NCBI GenBank assembly: GCA_014378705.1
Contig: JACMND010000119.1
Location: 1-49,069, forward strand
Direction of reading: 5' to 3'
Length of the DNA stretch: 49,069 nucleotides
Source of the DNA: Pedobacter sp.
GTDB lineage: Bacteria; Bacteroidota; Bacteroidia; Sphingobacteriales; Sphingobacteriaceae
The notes beneath the pieces are model-generated. The model searched no databases. It saw only the letters and a program-made list of their open reading frames with translations, and was not told where the DNA came from. Made by a program: the position numbers and the translations under genes. Of this stretch, positions 36,746 to 46,343 are shown one piece after another (position 1 is the stretch's first letter; each line of letters opens with the position of its first letter).

Positions 36746-37305
36746 TTTTGGAAATCAATCCATTCGCTGAACCTCAAAAATGTATGATTTGCTGAGTCAA
36801 TAATCACATTTTCGTGAGCCATATTTGATGGTAAATCCATTGATTGCTTAAAAAAATGCCACATATTATTTGTTTCATCTCCGTATCCGTTAAAGAAAGA
36901 CAAGCTATTGTCGTTATCAAAAGCCAATTGTTTTTTGATCATTTTACTAATAATTTTTCCTCCTAAAGTAGAACCTTCTATCACATACAAAGCACCCAAA
37001 GCCTGGAAATGATTATTAATTTCTGGCAAAGCTTTAAACTCTGCTAAAATTGGTAAAGCAGCGTTTAAGTAATTTAAATCCTCTGCTAAATAAGAACTTT
37101 TACGTCGAAGATGATAATCCGGCAATGTCGTTAAATCCAGATGATTATTAATTAAGGGTTCCAATCCGCCAAAAAAGCTGTAAAACAAGTTAATAAGCTT
37201 TACATAATCCTCTTGTGTGTTTACTGATCGGATACCGCTAATAATTTTCTTTTCTAAAATTTGATGATTAAGGATGGTTGTAGTTTTAAGTTTTTGAGAT
37301 AACAT
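36718..37305 (-). CDS. bphO: Biliverdin-producing heme oxygenase
   Basis: 195 residues from the ATG at 37305; the longer frame begins at a TTG 11 codons upstream and is less likely. The proximal haem histidine is probably H14 in ILNHQILEKK, and ALYVIEGSTLGGKIIS is the distal helix with its flexible glycines. It opens haem to biliverdin, the chromophore of the neighbouring phytochrome. Unlike the usual co-directional operon, the gene runs towards bphP and overlaps its 3' end by 28 bases. Confidence 0.9.
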   Translation of the reverse strand: MLSQKLKTTTILNHQILEKKIISGIRSVNTQEDYVKLINLFYSFFGGLEPLINNHLDLTTLPDYHLRRKSSYLAEDLNYLNAALPILAEFKALPEINNHFQALGALYVIEGSTLGGKIISKMIKKQLAFDNDNSLSFFNGYGDETNNMWHFFKQSMDLPSNMAHENVIIDSANHTFLRFSEWIDFQNYTALLKQT

Positions 37306-37525
37306 AGATTGATTAATGGTAGCCTGATTTTTGAACAACCTACAACATTTTGTTAAGATTATCTAAAAAAATTAACTCAATTGTAAATGTAACCTTAACT
37401 ATCATTCCGGCATTTCTTAGAGAATAGAACGCTGCTGAAAATTAAAAAATGGAATTTATATTGTAAAAATACTTTCCCGGGTTTATTAAACGTCTTGAAA
37501 GATTTTTAAACAGGGGTAGCGGGAT

Positions 37526-38512
37526 TTAGTTATTAATGTTGCGCTTAAAAATTCGGGTGTTTCCACTGTGGTTATCCTTGGTACTGTTGCCGGATTGCTC
37601 ACTATCCTTAATATCAATACTTCCCAAATTATCTAAAATATCGGCAACTTCTTCAGCCTTGCCGGCAGAAGAAACATCTACCGAAACCACGCTACTTTTT
37701 TCAGTTGAATTTGAATACCGTTTAACTTCATCATCGTTATCAAACAACGATTTAAAAAAATGAGTAATCCCGTTCTCTTCTGTATTACTTCGATGGTGAT
37801 TAATATCTGTTTTTCGGGTGGAAACGGTTATATCGTCTTTATCAAATCCTTTAATAGTTAAGTGTTCTATAGCAGTATGGACTTGACCAGACTGTTCAAA
37901 AACTGCTACCACTGTGTATGGTTTTGGTGGGTTCTGGGCCAACGCAGAAGTATTTAGTTGTTTGTTTCTATCTTCAAAAGATTGCCTTTCAGTAAAGTGT
38001 GCCCTTGTATTGTCTCGTGCTGAAAAATCCGCATTTGAGTTTTGCACTTTATCTCTGAAATTATCTTTTTCTTCAGACCTGTTTTGAGAAACAGTTTCAG
38101 GTTTAATATTTGCTGAAAAGTTGTTATTTGTAGCGGATAAGAATGTACTGGTAGTCAGATCAATTGAATTACGGCTGATCTTACCGGTTTCATAAGTGGG
38201 TAAAACCGCGATTTCGTTAGGCATTAAACCTTTATAAATTACATTCTTGTAGGCTACATTAACATCAGCGTATTCTAACGGCAACAAAACCTTTCTTTCT
38301 TTAAGATTAAGCTCATTTCTATTGAGATTAAGAACAATATAAACTGCTTTACGTGCGGTGGTATCAAAAATAATTTCATCAACTTCACCTAGAATGTTGC
38401 CATTCTCATTTTTTACCACCCAGCTACGAATATCAGACTCACCATCAGCAATTTCATAATTGCTTTTAGCAAGTTCTTTTAAGTGACTATAGTCATTGTT
38501 GTTAGTAGACAT
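37526..38512 (-). CDS. PRC-barrel protein with a C-terminal general-stress domain
   Basis: 328 residues with two domains. Residues about 18-100 form a PRC-barrel (IRSWVVKNENGNILGEVDEI, then VYIVLNLNRNELNLKERKVL and the FxxVxxAYxNVIYKGLMP region). A long polar linker rich in N, S, R and F follows (about 110-195). The C-terminal part (from YTVVAVFEQSGQVHTAIEHL) resembles the YflT/GSP17M-type general-stress domain. No signal peptide, so it is cytoplasmic. It lies between the phytochrome pair and the small membrane gene. A stress role is inferred from the domains. Confidence 0.8.
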   Translation of the reverse strand: MSTNNNDYSHLKELAKSNYEIADGESDIRSWVVKNENGNILGEVDEIIFDTTARKAVYIVLNLNRNELNLKERKVLLPLEYADVNVAYKNVIYKGLMPNEIAVLPTYETGKISRNSIDLTTSTFLSATNNNFSANIKPETVSQNRSEEKDNFRDKVQNSNADFSARDNTRAHFTERQSFEDRNKQLNTSALAQNPPKPYTVVAVFEQSGQVHTAIEHLTIKGFDKDDITVSTRKTDINHHRSNTEENGITHFFKSLFDNDDEVKRYSNSTEKSSVVSVDVSSAGKAEEVADILDNLGSIDIKDSEQSGNSTKDNHSGNTRIFKRNINN

Positions 38513-38537
38513 ATGATTATTTTTAAATTATAACATT

Positions 38538-38717
38538 TTAAGAATGTACGGCAAAACCCAAAATATTTGCTGTTTTATTGTTAACAGCATTTAGATCGTT
38601 TTCATTATTATAATTATTTGTGTAGAGATAATAAACAACCGCCACAACAATTAAAATTAGTAAAAGCCATAACCACCATAGGTTTTTCCGTTTTTTTTGT
38701 AAATGAATTTCAGCCAT
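38538..38717 (-). CDS. Small membrane protein, 59 residues
   Basis: An ATG at 38717 opens 59 codons to a TAA at 38538-38540. The product begins MAEIHLQKKRKNLWWLWLLL, has one strongly hydrophobic helix (about 13-32) with basic residues before it, and then an Asn-rich tail. This charge pattern places the N-terminus in the cytoplasm. It lies 25 bases upstream of the PRC-barrel gene on the same strand and is probably in its operon. I do not recognise a family. The coding call rests on the clean helix and position. Confidence 0.6.
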   Translation of the reverse strand: MAEIHLQKKRKNLWWLWLLLILIVVAVVYYLYTNNYNNENDLNAVNNKTANILGFAVHS

Positions 38718-38911
38718 TTTAGTTTTATTTTTGTTAACATATATTTTCTGTATATGGTTTTAAAATAGTCGCGGCACAATTAATTCAAATTAAATCAAAA
38801 ATCTGAATTTGCCTTCTTAACGTTAATAAGTTTTAAATAGAATCAGGCTTAGTATTTGAGTAAATTGTATTTATTCCCTTTTACAGTCGTTGTTTACAGT
38901 AAACGAGAGAT

Positions 38912-40648
38912 ATGAGAAAAGACATTAAAATAAGCGGATTGGATGCCATCGGGTTGATAAGCGACCACCCTGATGGAACTTTGTTTAAAGGTAAACGGAC
39001 TATAGAACAGGATACCATTATTAAGGTATGGCCCCACACAGTTGATACTCATAACAAAGAAGACCCTTATACATTTAACTACAATAAAGAACTTAAAAAA
39101 CTTAAGAGTATAAATCTTTCACCTAACATTCATGTAGCAAAAATAATTAGTGTAGGGTTAACCGAGCAGGATAACTATCCTTTTGTAGAGTCAGAATTCA
39201 TTAATGGGCCGGATATTGAGAATCTTTTAACTTTTCCTAAAAACCCGATATTCCAAATAAAAGAAGTAATAGAACTGGCATTGCAAATGACTGATGCTTT
39301 GGCCCATTGCCACACGGCCATGGTTAGACACGGAGGCGTAAGCATCAATAACATACGTTTAAACCTTGAAACTGGTTATTACATACTGGTTAACTTCGGT
39401 AGATTATTGCTTACTGATGAACAAAGAAAAATTGAAATATTGAATGCAAGATCCGTAGAGTTTTTGGCACCGGAACAAAGAAAAGGCGAATTATTTTTTG
39501 AAACAGACATATATAGCTTAGGTCTGGTTTTGTTTCAGGTACTTACGGGTAGTGTTTCCGAAAACATTTCTTCAACATTAGCAAAATCAACAGAAAAGGA
39601 AGCTTCATCGTTAACCATTTCACAACAAATTAAGAAAAACAGAAAAGATAATTTGCCATTTAGCTGGTCAGATTCAGAAAAAGAACTTGAAATGGAAATT
39701 CCGGAATTTCTGATAAAATTAATATCAGATTGTTTAGAGCCCGATCCGGATAACAGGCCAAACAATGGGATTAAAATAAAAGTAGCTTTACAAAAAAATC
39801 AACAATCAAATACGAGCACTGAAATTGCAATTCCAAAACCAATTGCAAACAAAGAAGTTGCTTCATCAAATCTTCCATCAAAAACAGATGATGAAAAAGA
39901 ATCTGAAATTAAGAAGCTTAAAGCCCTCATCATCCAAAAAGACGGACAGCTTGATGTTTTAAAATATCAAACCGCAGATTATAACCCTGATAGTAATAAA
40001 CTAAGTATTTCCAGACCAGTTTTTTTTACACTTCTTGCAATTTTAGCCTTATTCGGGATCATTGCTACCTATGCCTACTTTTTTCGAAAGCCTGATACAC
40101 AAAGAGTGGCCTCAAGTTACAGCAACAATAATTTGTCATCTTCTGATACAACCACAGATATAACAGATGATATGTATGCCGGCAACATGACTCAAATTGA
40201 TACTGCCGAGCTTTTAAGATCCTTGCCGCCCATCCCGCAAGAAGAAGTTCAAAAGGCTGAAAAACAGGTGAGAGATGTTACAAATAGTAAGAAATCTGTA
40301 ATTAAAGATCAAGTTCAAGAAACTTCAGTAAAGAAAGAGCTAAGGTTTAAAATTCGTCCTAAAAGACAAACAACACCCGAAAAAAAAGATGAGACAGGTA
40401 ATAATCTGGAGGTCTACATTCCTCCAGTAAACAGAACGCCCAGATATCGATTGATAGGTTCTAAAGCTTATTTTTATGATGAGCCTGATGTAAGAAGCCG
40501 CAGACCCGTTTACATTGGTAATTCCAGTGACTCTGAATTTATCTCAACCCGGGATACCAACGGTTTTATCTATGTTGTATTTTTTAATACCGACAAACAA
40601 ATAACCCGTGGATGGCTTAGAAAGCAAGATCTCCGAAAAATAAATTAA
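38912..40648 (+). CDS. Transmembrane pseudokinase with SH3-like tail
   Basis: 578 residues. A kinase-like fold (about 1-295) keeps the beta-3 lysine (K38 in TIIKVW), the APE motif (187-189) and ETDIYSLGLVLFQVLTG. Its catalytic loop reads HGGVSINN (140-147) where HRDxKxxN is expected, and DFG reads NFG (161-163), so the catalytic and metal aspartates are lost. A basic/acidic linker leads to one membrane helix (about 368-390), a polar spacer, and an SH3-like domain (about 510-578, ending GWLRKQDLRKIN). The kinase part should be cytoplasmic and the tail periplasmic. Probably a scaffold or sensor rather than an enzyme. Confidence 0.75.
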   Translation: MRKDIKISGLDAIGLISDHPDGTLFKGKRTIEQDTIIKVWPHTVDTHNKEDPYTFNYNKELKKLKSINLSPNIHVAKIISVGLTEQDNYPFVESEFINGPDIENLLTFPKNPIFQIKEVIELALQMTDALAHCHTAMVRHGGVSINNIRLNLETGYYILVNFGRLLLTDEQRKIEILNARSVEFLAPEQRKGELFFETDIYSLGLVLFQVLTGSVSENISSTLAKSTEKEASSLTISQQIKKNRKDNLPFSWSDSEKELEMEIPEFLIKLISDCLEPDPDNRPNNGIKIKVALQKNQQSNTSTEIAIPKPIANKEVASSNLPSKTDDEKESEIKKLKALIIQKDGQLDVLKYQTADYNPDSNKLSISRPVFFTLLAILALFGIIATYAYFFRKPDTQRVASSYSNNNLSSSDTTTDITDDMYAGNMTQIDTAELLRSLPPIPQEEVQKAEKQVRDVTNSKKSVIKDQVQETSVKKELRFKIRPKRQTTPEKKDETGNNLEVYIPPVNRTPRYRLIGSKAYFYDEPDVRSRRPVYIGNSSDSEFISTRDTNGFIYVVFFNTDKQITRGWLRKQDLRKIN

Positions 40649-41388
40649 TACCCGTTAGTAGACAATCCTCCCACATTTATAACAAAACCAATTGTAAATA
40701 CAGAACTTCCTGCAGTTAAAAACTTTCTGTTTTTCAAACCAAAATTACTTCCGCTGGTGTACTGCAACTGAACGGTTTTATTTAAAGCCATTCTGGTAAA
40801 AAATACAGGCTCGATAAAAATATTATCTTCCACAGGCTGTAAAATGTCATTCCTGATAAATTCTTTCATGGTTACACTACTAATACGAATAGCTGTTCCG
40901 TAATTAAGCGGAAAATTTTTTCTGAATAGGGTTAGATTTTTTTGATCTTTTGAACTGTAATTAACCTGTAAAAAGTATTTCCTAAAGGATATTTCCTGGC
41001 GGTCAGCGGTTATTAATCCGAGTTCTGTATTTTCTTTTACAGAACGATCGCTGCTTCCTCTACCAAGCCCTGCGTAAATTTCAAGAATCCGATTGTTCTC
41101 AGGTCCGAATGTGGTAAAATAGCCTGCACCTGTTTCCAACAAGGATTGCTTAAAGTCTTTTTTCTGGCGGTTGTTGCTCATGGCGGATGCGTTTAACAGT
41201 ACACCAAAATGATCTGATACAGCATAGGCTGAATTAAAACTTGCGTTTCCTTTTAAAGATATATGACCGCTGGCACTTAACTCGCCTTGCGAACTTAACA
41301 TAGGTGTATTCGGGACATTTGGAATGTACAGCGACGAACAGGAAGACAATAAGATGCCAACTGCAAAAAGATATATGGCTTGTTTCAT
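40645..41388 (-). CDS. Predicted outer-membrane lipoprotein
   Basis: 247 residues. A signal peptide with lipobox LLSSC (about residues 14-18) is followed by many short alternating strands (for example HISLKGNASFNSAYAVSDHF, LEIYAGLGRGSSDR and FFTRMALNKTVQLQYTSGSN), as in small Bacteroidota beta-barrel proteins. I recognise no family. Its 3' end overlaps that of the pseudokinase gene by 4 bases, in opposite direction, so joint regulation is not implied. Confidence 0.6.
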   Translation of the reverse strand: MKQAIYLFAVGILLSSCSSLYIPNVPNTPMLSSQGELSASGHISLKGNASFNSAYAVSDHFGVLLNASAMSNNRQKKDFKQSLLETGAGYFTTFGPENNRILEIYAGLGRGSSDRSVKENTELGLITADRQEISFRKYFLQVNYSSKDQKNLTLFRKNFPLNYGTAIRISSVTMKEFIRNDILQPVEDNIFIEPVFFTRMALNKTVQLQYTSGSNFGLKNRKFLTAGSSVFTIGFVINVGGLSTNGY

Positions 41389-41449
41389 TATAAAAGTAGT
41401 TCTTTGTAAATAAACGATCTGACACTATAAACCAAGGGCAAAGATAATT

Positions 41450-44410
41450 TTAAACGGCATTATCAGCATGGTTTACGGTTTTAAAGTCGCGGTTCTTCAA
41501 ACCTATCTTTTTCATGTGGGTAACCTCAACCGCAAAAACTCCAAAATCTTCCATCACCTTTCCCTGCATTTTGTAAAATCCACTTCCCAGGAATGGAAAT
41601 TTTAACAAATTTTGTGGCCAGTGGACCGTATCAAGCCAATCACCAGCCTGATCTAAAAAGGTACCGAAAGCCATGCGATCATTTTTCAAAGTCCAGGAGT
41701 CTTTAATGGTTACTAACTGACCGATAACATTTACGGGCTTTCCTAATTGGCCGGCCAGATCTTTTGCAAAAGTTAAGCCCCGCAGATCATCATCTATCAA
41801 ATCAAACGAATTACCCAGCGGATAACCCAAAATTTCTATCTCATCAAAAGCATCATCAAATGGATAATTCTCAAAGTCTGGCAACAAAAATTCCATTTCA
41901 GGTTCATGGAATAAAACCGAAGTAGTAACGTAGTCATGTGCCCGCTTTTGAAAGAAATTAGCTTTCCAAAGAAGTTCTTTTTTATTCATTCCGGTAAAAC
42001 GTAAAGCGCCAATCCGAATCAGAATATTTAGTTGCTCCAGGCCTGCCTGAGTTCGTTCAATAAAATCATTTAAACTGATATAAAGTCCATTTTCACGTTC
42101 AGAAACAATTTTTTGAATCAGCGTATTGGTCAGTTTCTCAATATGTACAAAGCCTGTAAAAACATCTTCCCCTGATATGCACGTGTAAATTTCGCTTCTG
42201 TTAACGCATGGAGCATGAACTTTTGCACCGGCCCGTTTTAATTCGTGAAAATAGAATTGGGTGCGATAAAACCCACCGAAGTTGTTTATAACCGCTACCA
42301 TGAACTCCATCGGATAATATGTTTTTAGATACAAACTCTGATAGCTTTCTACTGCAAAACTTGCAGAATGAGCTTTACTAAAAGAATAACCTGAAAAACT
42401 TGCTATCTGCCGCCATACTTCTTTGCTGATATCCTCGGGATAACCACGGTCTTTGCAATTAAAAAAAAATTTTAATTCTATTCTTTCCATTTCAGCCTGT
42501 CCCCGGTATTTACCAGACATCGCTCTACGCAAAATATCCGCTTCGGCCATATCCAAGCCTGCAAAGTGGTGAGCAACCTTAATCACATCTTCCTGGTAAA
42601 CCATAACGCCAAAGGTTTCCTGCAGTAGTTCTTCCATTTTGGGATGCAGGTATTTCACTTTATCCGGGTTATGGAAGTTGTGGATGTACTGTTTCATCAT
42701 ACCTGATTGTGAAACACCGGGCCTGATAATCGAACTGGCAGCAACCAGTGTTAAAAAATCATCACATTTAAGCTTAAGTAATAATTGCCTCATTGCCGGG
42801 CTTTCAATATAAAAGCAACCGATGGTATCAGCAGTACGGATTTTTGAGGCAACTTTTTCGTCCTTAATAAAATCAGCCACACGGTCAATCTCAATATTAA
42901 TACCTTTGTTTTGCTTAACGAGGCGAATGGTTTCTTTAATGTGTCCAAGTCCGCGCTGGCTAAGGATATCGAGCTTGAACAAACCGATCTTTTCTGCGAG
43001 GAACATATCCATTTGAGAAGTTGAAAAACCTTTCGGGGGCATTTCTAAAGCAGTATAAGCAAAAATTGGTTTCTCAGAAATGAGCATTCCACCTGCATGT
43101 ATGGAGTGGTGGTTGGGAAAACTTTCAAGCAACGTTCCATATTTTTGAATGGCCTTTTGCATCCGGTCATCCGGCATTTGAGATTTATTATTTCTAACCA
43201 GTTGATCAATCTCCGCTTTTGGCAAACCAAGCACTTTTCCTAATTCCCTTATAATAGCCCTTCTTTGAAACGTACTGTACATCCCCAGCAGCGCAACGTG
43301 TTCATTTCCATAACGTTTAAAAATGTAATCGATCACTTCATCGCGATCTGTATGGCTAAAGTCTATATCAAAATCCGGGGGTGAAGTACGGTGCTTATTT
43401 AAAAAACGTTCAAAATACAAGTCAAGGCCAATAGGATCTACTTCCGTGATCTGCAATGCATAAGCAATAATTGAGTTGGCGCCGCTTCCTCTTCCCACAT
43501 AAAAAAAATTTCTGCTTCTCGCATAGCGGATCACATCCCAAACCATCAGATAGTAGGCATTAAAGTTCATCTCATTAATTACTTTGAGTTCTTTTTTTAC
43601 GCGATCAGATATCTCTTTACTTCCTTTAGTGTACCTGCGTTGTAAACCTTCAAGTGCCAATTTGCTGAGTAAAGACCGGTCGCCATCATGCGTTCCGGTG
43701 TAAGTCTTTTTATTTTTGTCTGTATGGAGTACTGTGTTGATAGTACATTCTTCGGTAAGCCGGATAGTACGGGCAATGATTGCCGGATGTGCCCTGAAGA
43801 GGCTCATGAGTTCGGCCTCTGGAATAAACATTTCATCGGCGGCAGCCATATCTGTTGACGATAATTTAGTTAACAGCGTATTTAAATCTATGGCCCTGAG
43901 TAAACGATGTAAATTGTAATGAACCTTATCCTGAAAAGTAACCGGTTGCCTGATCACATATTTTTCTGGATATTTTGAAACCGGCACAAATAAAAGTTTG
44001 TTTAGCTCGGATGATTTGATTCCGATCAGCTCATTTTGCAATAATTCTTCCGGGGCTATTCTTCCGAAATGGTATATCACATATACATTTTCATTTGCTT
44101 CCGGTCTAACCGGAAAATTTTCTTTGGTGGTTTTATAATGGGATAAAAAACGGTTAATATGAAGCAGGCCGTCATCATTTTTTGCGATAAGAAGATAACA
44201 GAACAAGTTTCCGTTATGAATTTCGGTTCCTAAAACCGGTTTTATGCTTTGCTCTCTGCAAAAATCAACAAAATCCCAGGCATCTGGTGTGCCGTTTATA
44301 TTGGATAAACCTAAACTGCGGATACCAAGTTCGGCGGCTTTTAATACCAAAGCTTTGGTACTATAAGTTCCGTAACGGTAACTAAAATATGTTTTACAGT
44401 TTATGAACAT
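41450..44410 (-). CDS. DnaE-type DNA polymerase III alpha subunit, short accessory form
   Basis: 986 residues, shorter than the replicative enzyme and similar in size to translesion DnaE2-like proteins. The N-terminal PHP domain is degenerate (INCKTYFSYRYGTYS lacks the usual metal histidines). The polymerase core has FFYVGRGSGANSIIAYAL, catalytic aspartates in PPDFDIDF (D348, D350) and a third in FKLDILSQRGLG. The helix-hairpin-helix region and a C-terminal OB fold (VNVIGQLVTIKDSW) follow. It overlaps dinB by 17 bases, so it probably acts with Pol IV in damage tolerance. No replicative role is suggested by this context. Confidence 0.88.
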   Translation of the reverse strand: MFINCKTYFSYRYGTYSTKALVLKAAELGIRSLGLSNINGTPDAWDFVDFCREQSIKPVLGTEIHNGNLFCYLLIAKNDDGLLHINRFLSHYKTTKENFPVRPEANENVYVIYHFGRIAPEELLQNELIGIKSSELNKLLFVPVSKYPEKYVIRQPVTFQDKVHYNLHRLLRAIDLNTLLTKLSSTDMAAADEMFIPEAELMSLFRAHPAIIARTIRLTEECTINTVLHTDKNKKTYTGTHDGDRSLLSKLALEGLQRRYTKGSKEISDRVKKELKVINEMNFNAYYLMVWDVIRYARSRNFFYVGRGSGANSIIAYALQITEVDPIGLDLYFERFLNKHRTSPPDFDIDFSHTDRDEVIDYIFKRYGNEHVALLGMYSTFQRRAIIRELGKVLGLPKAEIDQLVRNNKSQMPDDRMQKAIQKYGTLLESFPNHHSIHAGGMLISEKPIFAYTALEMPPKGFSTSQMDMFLAEKIGLFKLDILSQRGLGHIKETIRLVKQNKGINIEIDRVADFIKDEKVASKIRTADTIGCFYIESPAMRQLLLKLKCDDFLTLVAASSIIRPGVSQSGMMKQYIHNFHNPDKVKYLHPKMEELLQETFGVMVYQEDVIKVAHHFAGLDMAEADILRRAMSGKYRGQAEMERIELKFFFNCKDRGYPEDISKEVWRQIASFSGYSFSKAHSASFAVESYQSLYLKTYYPMEFMVAVINNFGGFYRTQFYFHELKRAGAKVHAPCVNRSEIYTCISGEDVFTGFVHIEKLTNTLIQKIVSERENGLYISLNDFIERTQAGLEQLNILIRIGALRFTGMNKKELLWKANFFQKRAHDYVTTSVLFHEPEMEFLLPDFENYPFDDAFDEIEILGYPLGNSFDLIDDDLRGLTFAKDLAGQLGKPVNVIGQLVTIKDSWTLKNDRMAFGTFLDQAGDWLDTVHWPQNLLKFPFLGSGFYKMQGKVMEDFGVFAVEVTHMKKIGLKNRDFKTVNHADNAV

Positions 44411-45581
44411 GATTTTTTTTTAGATCTCCAGAAACGGCCCTGCAAACCGCATGTTCGCCATACCGATTGCGAATATGATCCAGTGCCTGGTATAGTTTTA
44501 CGCTTTCTTCTGTATCTGTAAATAAATTTATCTGCTGCACACCGTTAACCAGATGACTTAAGCGAACGCCAAGCAATCTTACCAAAAGTCTTTTATCGTA
44601 CAGTTTTTTGAATAGTTCTTTTGCGGTTTGAAGCAAAATTTCATCAGAAGAGCAGTAACTGATTACTACCTGTTTGCTGACCGTATCAAAATTGGCATAA
44701 CGTAGTTTTATGGTTATGCAGCCACATAATTTTTTCTGTTTGCGAAGTTGAAACGCCACATTTTCTGTCATCCGTACCAATTCAGCATGAAGAAAATCCA
44801 TGTTAATGGTATCATTTTCAAAAGTTTCTTCCTTTCCGATACTTTTTTGTTCGGAATAGGGGATAACCGGGGATTGATCGATGCCGTTGGCCTTACGGGA
44901 TAGATCAATCCCGGTTTTACCAAATCGGCTTTGGAGCATAACAGGGGGTATTTCACTTAAGGTTTTTATTGTTTCTACACCCATCTGGCGGAGAAGATTT
45001 GATGTTTTATCGCCAATACCGGGCATTTTATTTATGGATAAAGGCGCCAGAAAAGGTTTTTCATTTCCAAAATCAATTTCCATTTGTCCGTTAGGCTTTG
45101 CTTCATTGGTACCTATTTTAGAAATTAGTTTATTTGACGCCAGGGCATAAGAAATTGGAAGTCCGGTTTCCCGGAGAACTTTCGTTTTCAGTTCGCCTGT
45201 AAATTTTTTGCAGCCGAAAAATTTATCCATCCCGGTAAGGTCCATGTAAAACTCGTCAATGCTGGCTTTCTCTAATACTGGCACTTCCTGGCGAATTATA
45301 TCAGTAACCAGGCGGGAATAATGACTGTAGCTATCATAATCACCTCTAATTACCTGGGCTTGCGGACAAAGCCGTAAAGCAAGTTTCATTGGCATGGCAC
45401 TATGTACGCCGTAAGCCCTGGTTTCATAACTACATGCGGCTACAACACCCCGGTCACTCATGCCACCTACAATTAGCGGAATGCCTGCAAGCTTGCTATT
45501 TTTTAATCTTTCTACACTTACAAAAAAGCTGTCCAGATCAAAGTGAGCAATATATCTGCGATTATTTAAGCTTAACATCAT
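44394..45581 (-). CDS. dinB: DNA polymerase IV (DinB)
   Basis: 395 residues of the Y family. Catalytic acidic residues are intact: D15 and D17 in IAHFDLDSFFVSVERL, and D109 and E110 in EKASIDEFYMDLTG. The helix-hairpin-helix thumb INKMPGIGDKTSNLLRQMG and the little-finger domain with VRLLGVRLSHL follow. The conserved residues distinguish it from ImuB, which lacks them. It copies past damaged bases. Its downstream neighbour is the DnaE-type polymerase (17-base overlap). Confidence 0.94.
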   Translation of the reverse strand: MMLSLNNRRYIAHFDLDSFFVSVERLKNSKLAGIPLIVGGMSDRGVVAACSYETRAYGVHSAMPMKLALRLCPQAQVIRGDYDSYSHYSRLVTDIIRQEVPVLEKASIDEFYMDLTGMDKFFGCKKFTGELKTKVLRETGLPISYALASNKLISKIGTNEAKPNGQMEIDFGNEKPFLAPLSINKMPGIGDKTSNLLRQMGVETIKTLSEIPPVMLQSRFGKTGIDLSRKANGIDQSPVIPYSEQKSIGKEETFENDTINMDFLHAELVRMTENVAFQLRKQKKLCGCITIKLRYANFDTVSKQVVISYCSSDEILLQTAKELFKKLYDKRLLVRLLGVRLSHLVNGVQQINLFTDTEESVKLYQALDHIRNRYGEHAVCRAVSGDLKKNHVHKL

Positions 45582-45777
45582 AATAAATAATAGGCTAAAT
45601 TACTAAATATTTTAGCAATCAACAGATTCGATTTATATTGGTTTAGCTATTTAAATTTATTAAGACATCAAAATATTTTGCAGATTCTAATCTTAGAAAC
45701 ATAAGTTTCTAAAAATCAGTGAGATTTCAAACAAAATTCCGAACTTTGTATTGCGCAAAATTGCAACAAGAAAAAAT

Positions 45778-46227
45778 ATGAGTAGACCAACAGAAACATT
45801 TAACAAAAAAGAAAAAGAAAAAAAAAGATTAAAAAAGCAGCTTGACAAAAAAGAAAAAGCCGAAGAAAGGAAAGCTACTTCATCCAAAGGCAAAAGCCTT
45901 GACGAAATGATGGCATATATAGATGAAAATGGCAACATTTCCTCTACACCTCCTGATCCCAACAAAAAGAAAAGATTTAACCAAGAAGACATACAGATTG
46001 GGGTAGCCAAACAAGTTGCTACAGAACCTGAAGGTCCAAGAAGAGGTACAATTACTTTCTTTAATGAATCAAAAGGTTATGGTTTTATCAAAGATCTTGA
46101 TACTCAGGAAAGTGTTTTTGTACATATTAACGGACTAGTTGACCCGGTTAAAGAAAACGATAAAGTTACGTTTGAAACTGAACAAGGGCAAAAGGGGCCA
46201 AACGCAATTTCTGTTAAAAAGGTCTGA
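45778..46227 (+). CDS. Cold-shock-domain protein with lysine-rich N-terminus
   Basis: 149 residues from the ATG at 45778; the longer frame starts at TTG nine codons upstream. The first about 45 residues are mostly K, E and R (a charged helix), then KSLDEMMAYIDENGNISSTP, then a C-terminal cold-shock domain with RRGTITFFNESKGYGFIKD (RNP1 KGYGFI) and SVFVHI (RNP2). The domain binds single-stranded RNA. Such basic-tailed CSD proteins are widespread in Bacteroidota. No neighbour suggests a specific partner. Confidence 0.88.
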   Translation: MSRPTETFNKKEKEKKRLKKQLDKKEKAEERKATSSKGKSLDEMMAYIDENGNISSTPPDPNKKKRFNQEDIQIGVAKQVATEPEGPRRGTITFFNESKGYGFIKDLDTQESVFVHINGLVDPVKENDKVTFETEQGQKGPNAISVKKV

Positions 46228-46280
46228 AATATTAGTTTATAAATTCTCCCAGATACCGGCTTAAAGCAAGAACCGACATC

Positions 46281-46315
46281 AAAAAAAAGCATTCTCTCCT
46301 AAGGGAAAGAATGCT
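46281..46315 (-). terminator. Rho-independent terminator after the 82-residue membrane protein gene
   Basis: On the minus strand AGCATTCTTTCCC pairs with GGAGAGAATGCT around a short loop (46289-46315), followed by eight T (46288-46281). It lies about 28 bases after the gene that ends at 46344. Confidence 0.85.
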
Positions 46316-46343
46316 TATCGTATAAGTTAGGCTTAATTCAGGC

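Noticed and set aside
36718-37338. Longer heme oxygenase from a TTG at 37338
   Set aside because: The 11 extra residues have no family support and an ATG at 37305 is available close to the haem-ligand histidine.
45693-46010. 105-codon minus-strand hydrophobic frame
   Set aside because: It is antisense to the lysine-rich part of the cold-shock gene; runs of AAA read as phenylalanine on the other strand and imitate a membrane protein.
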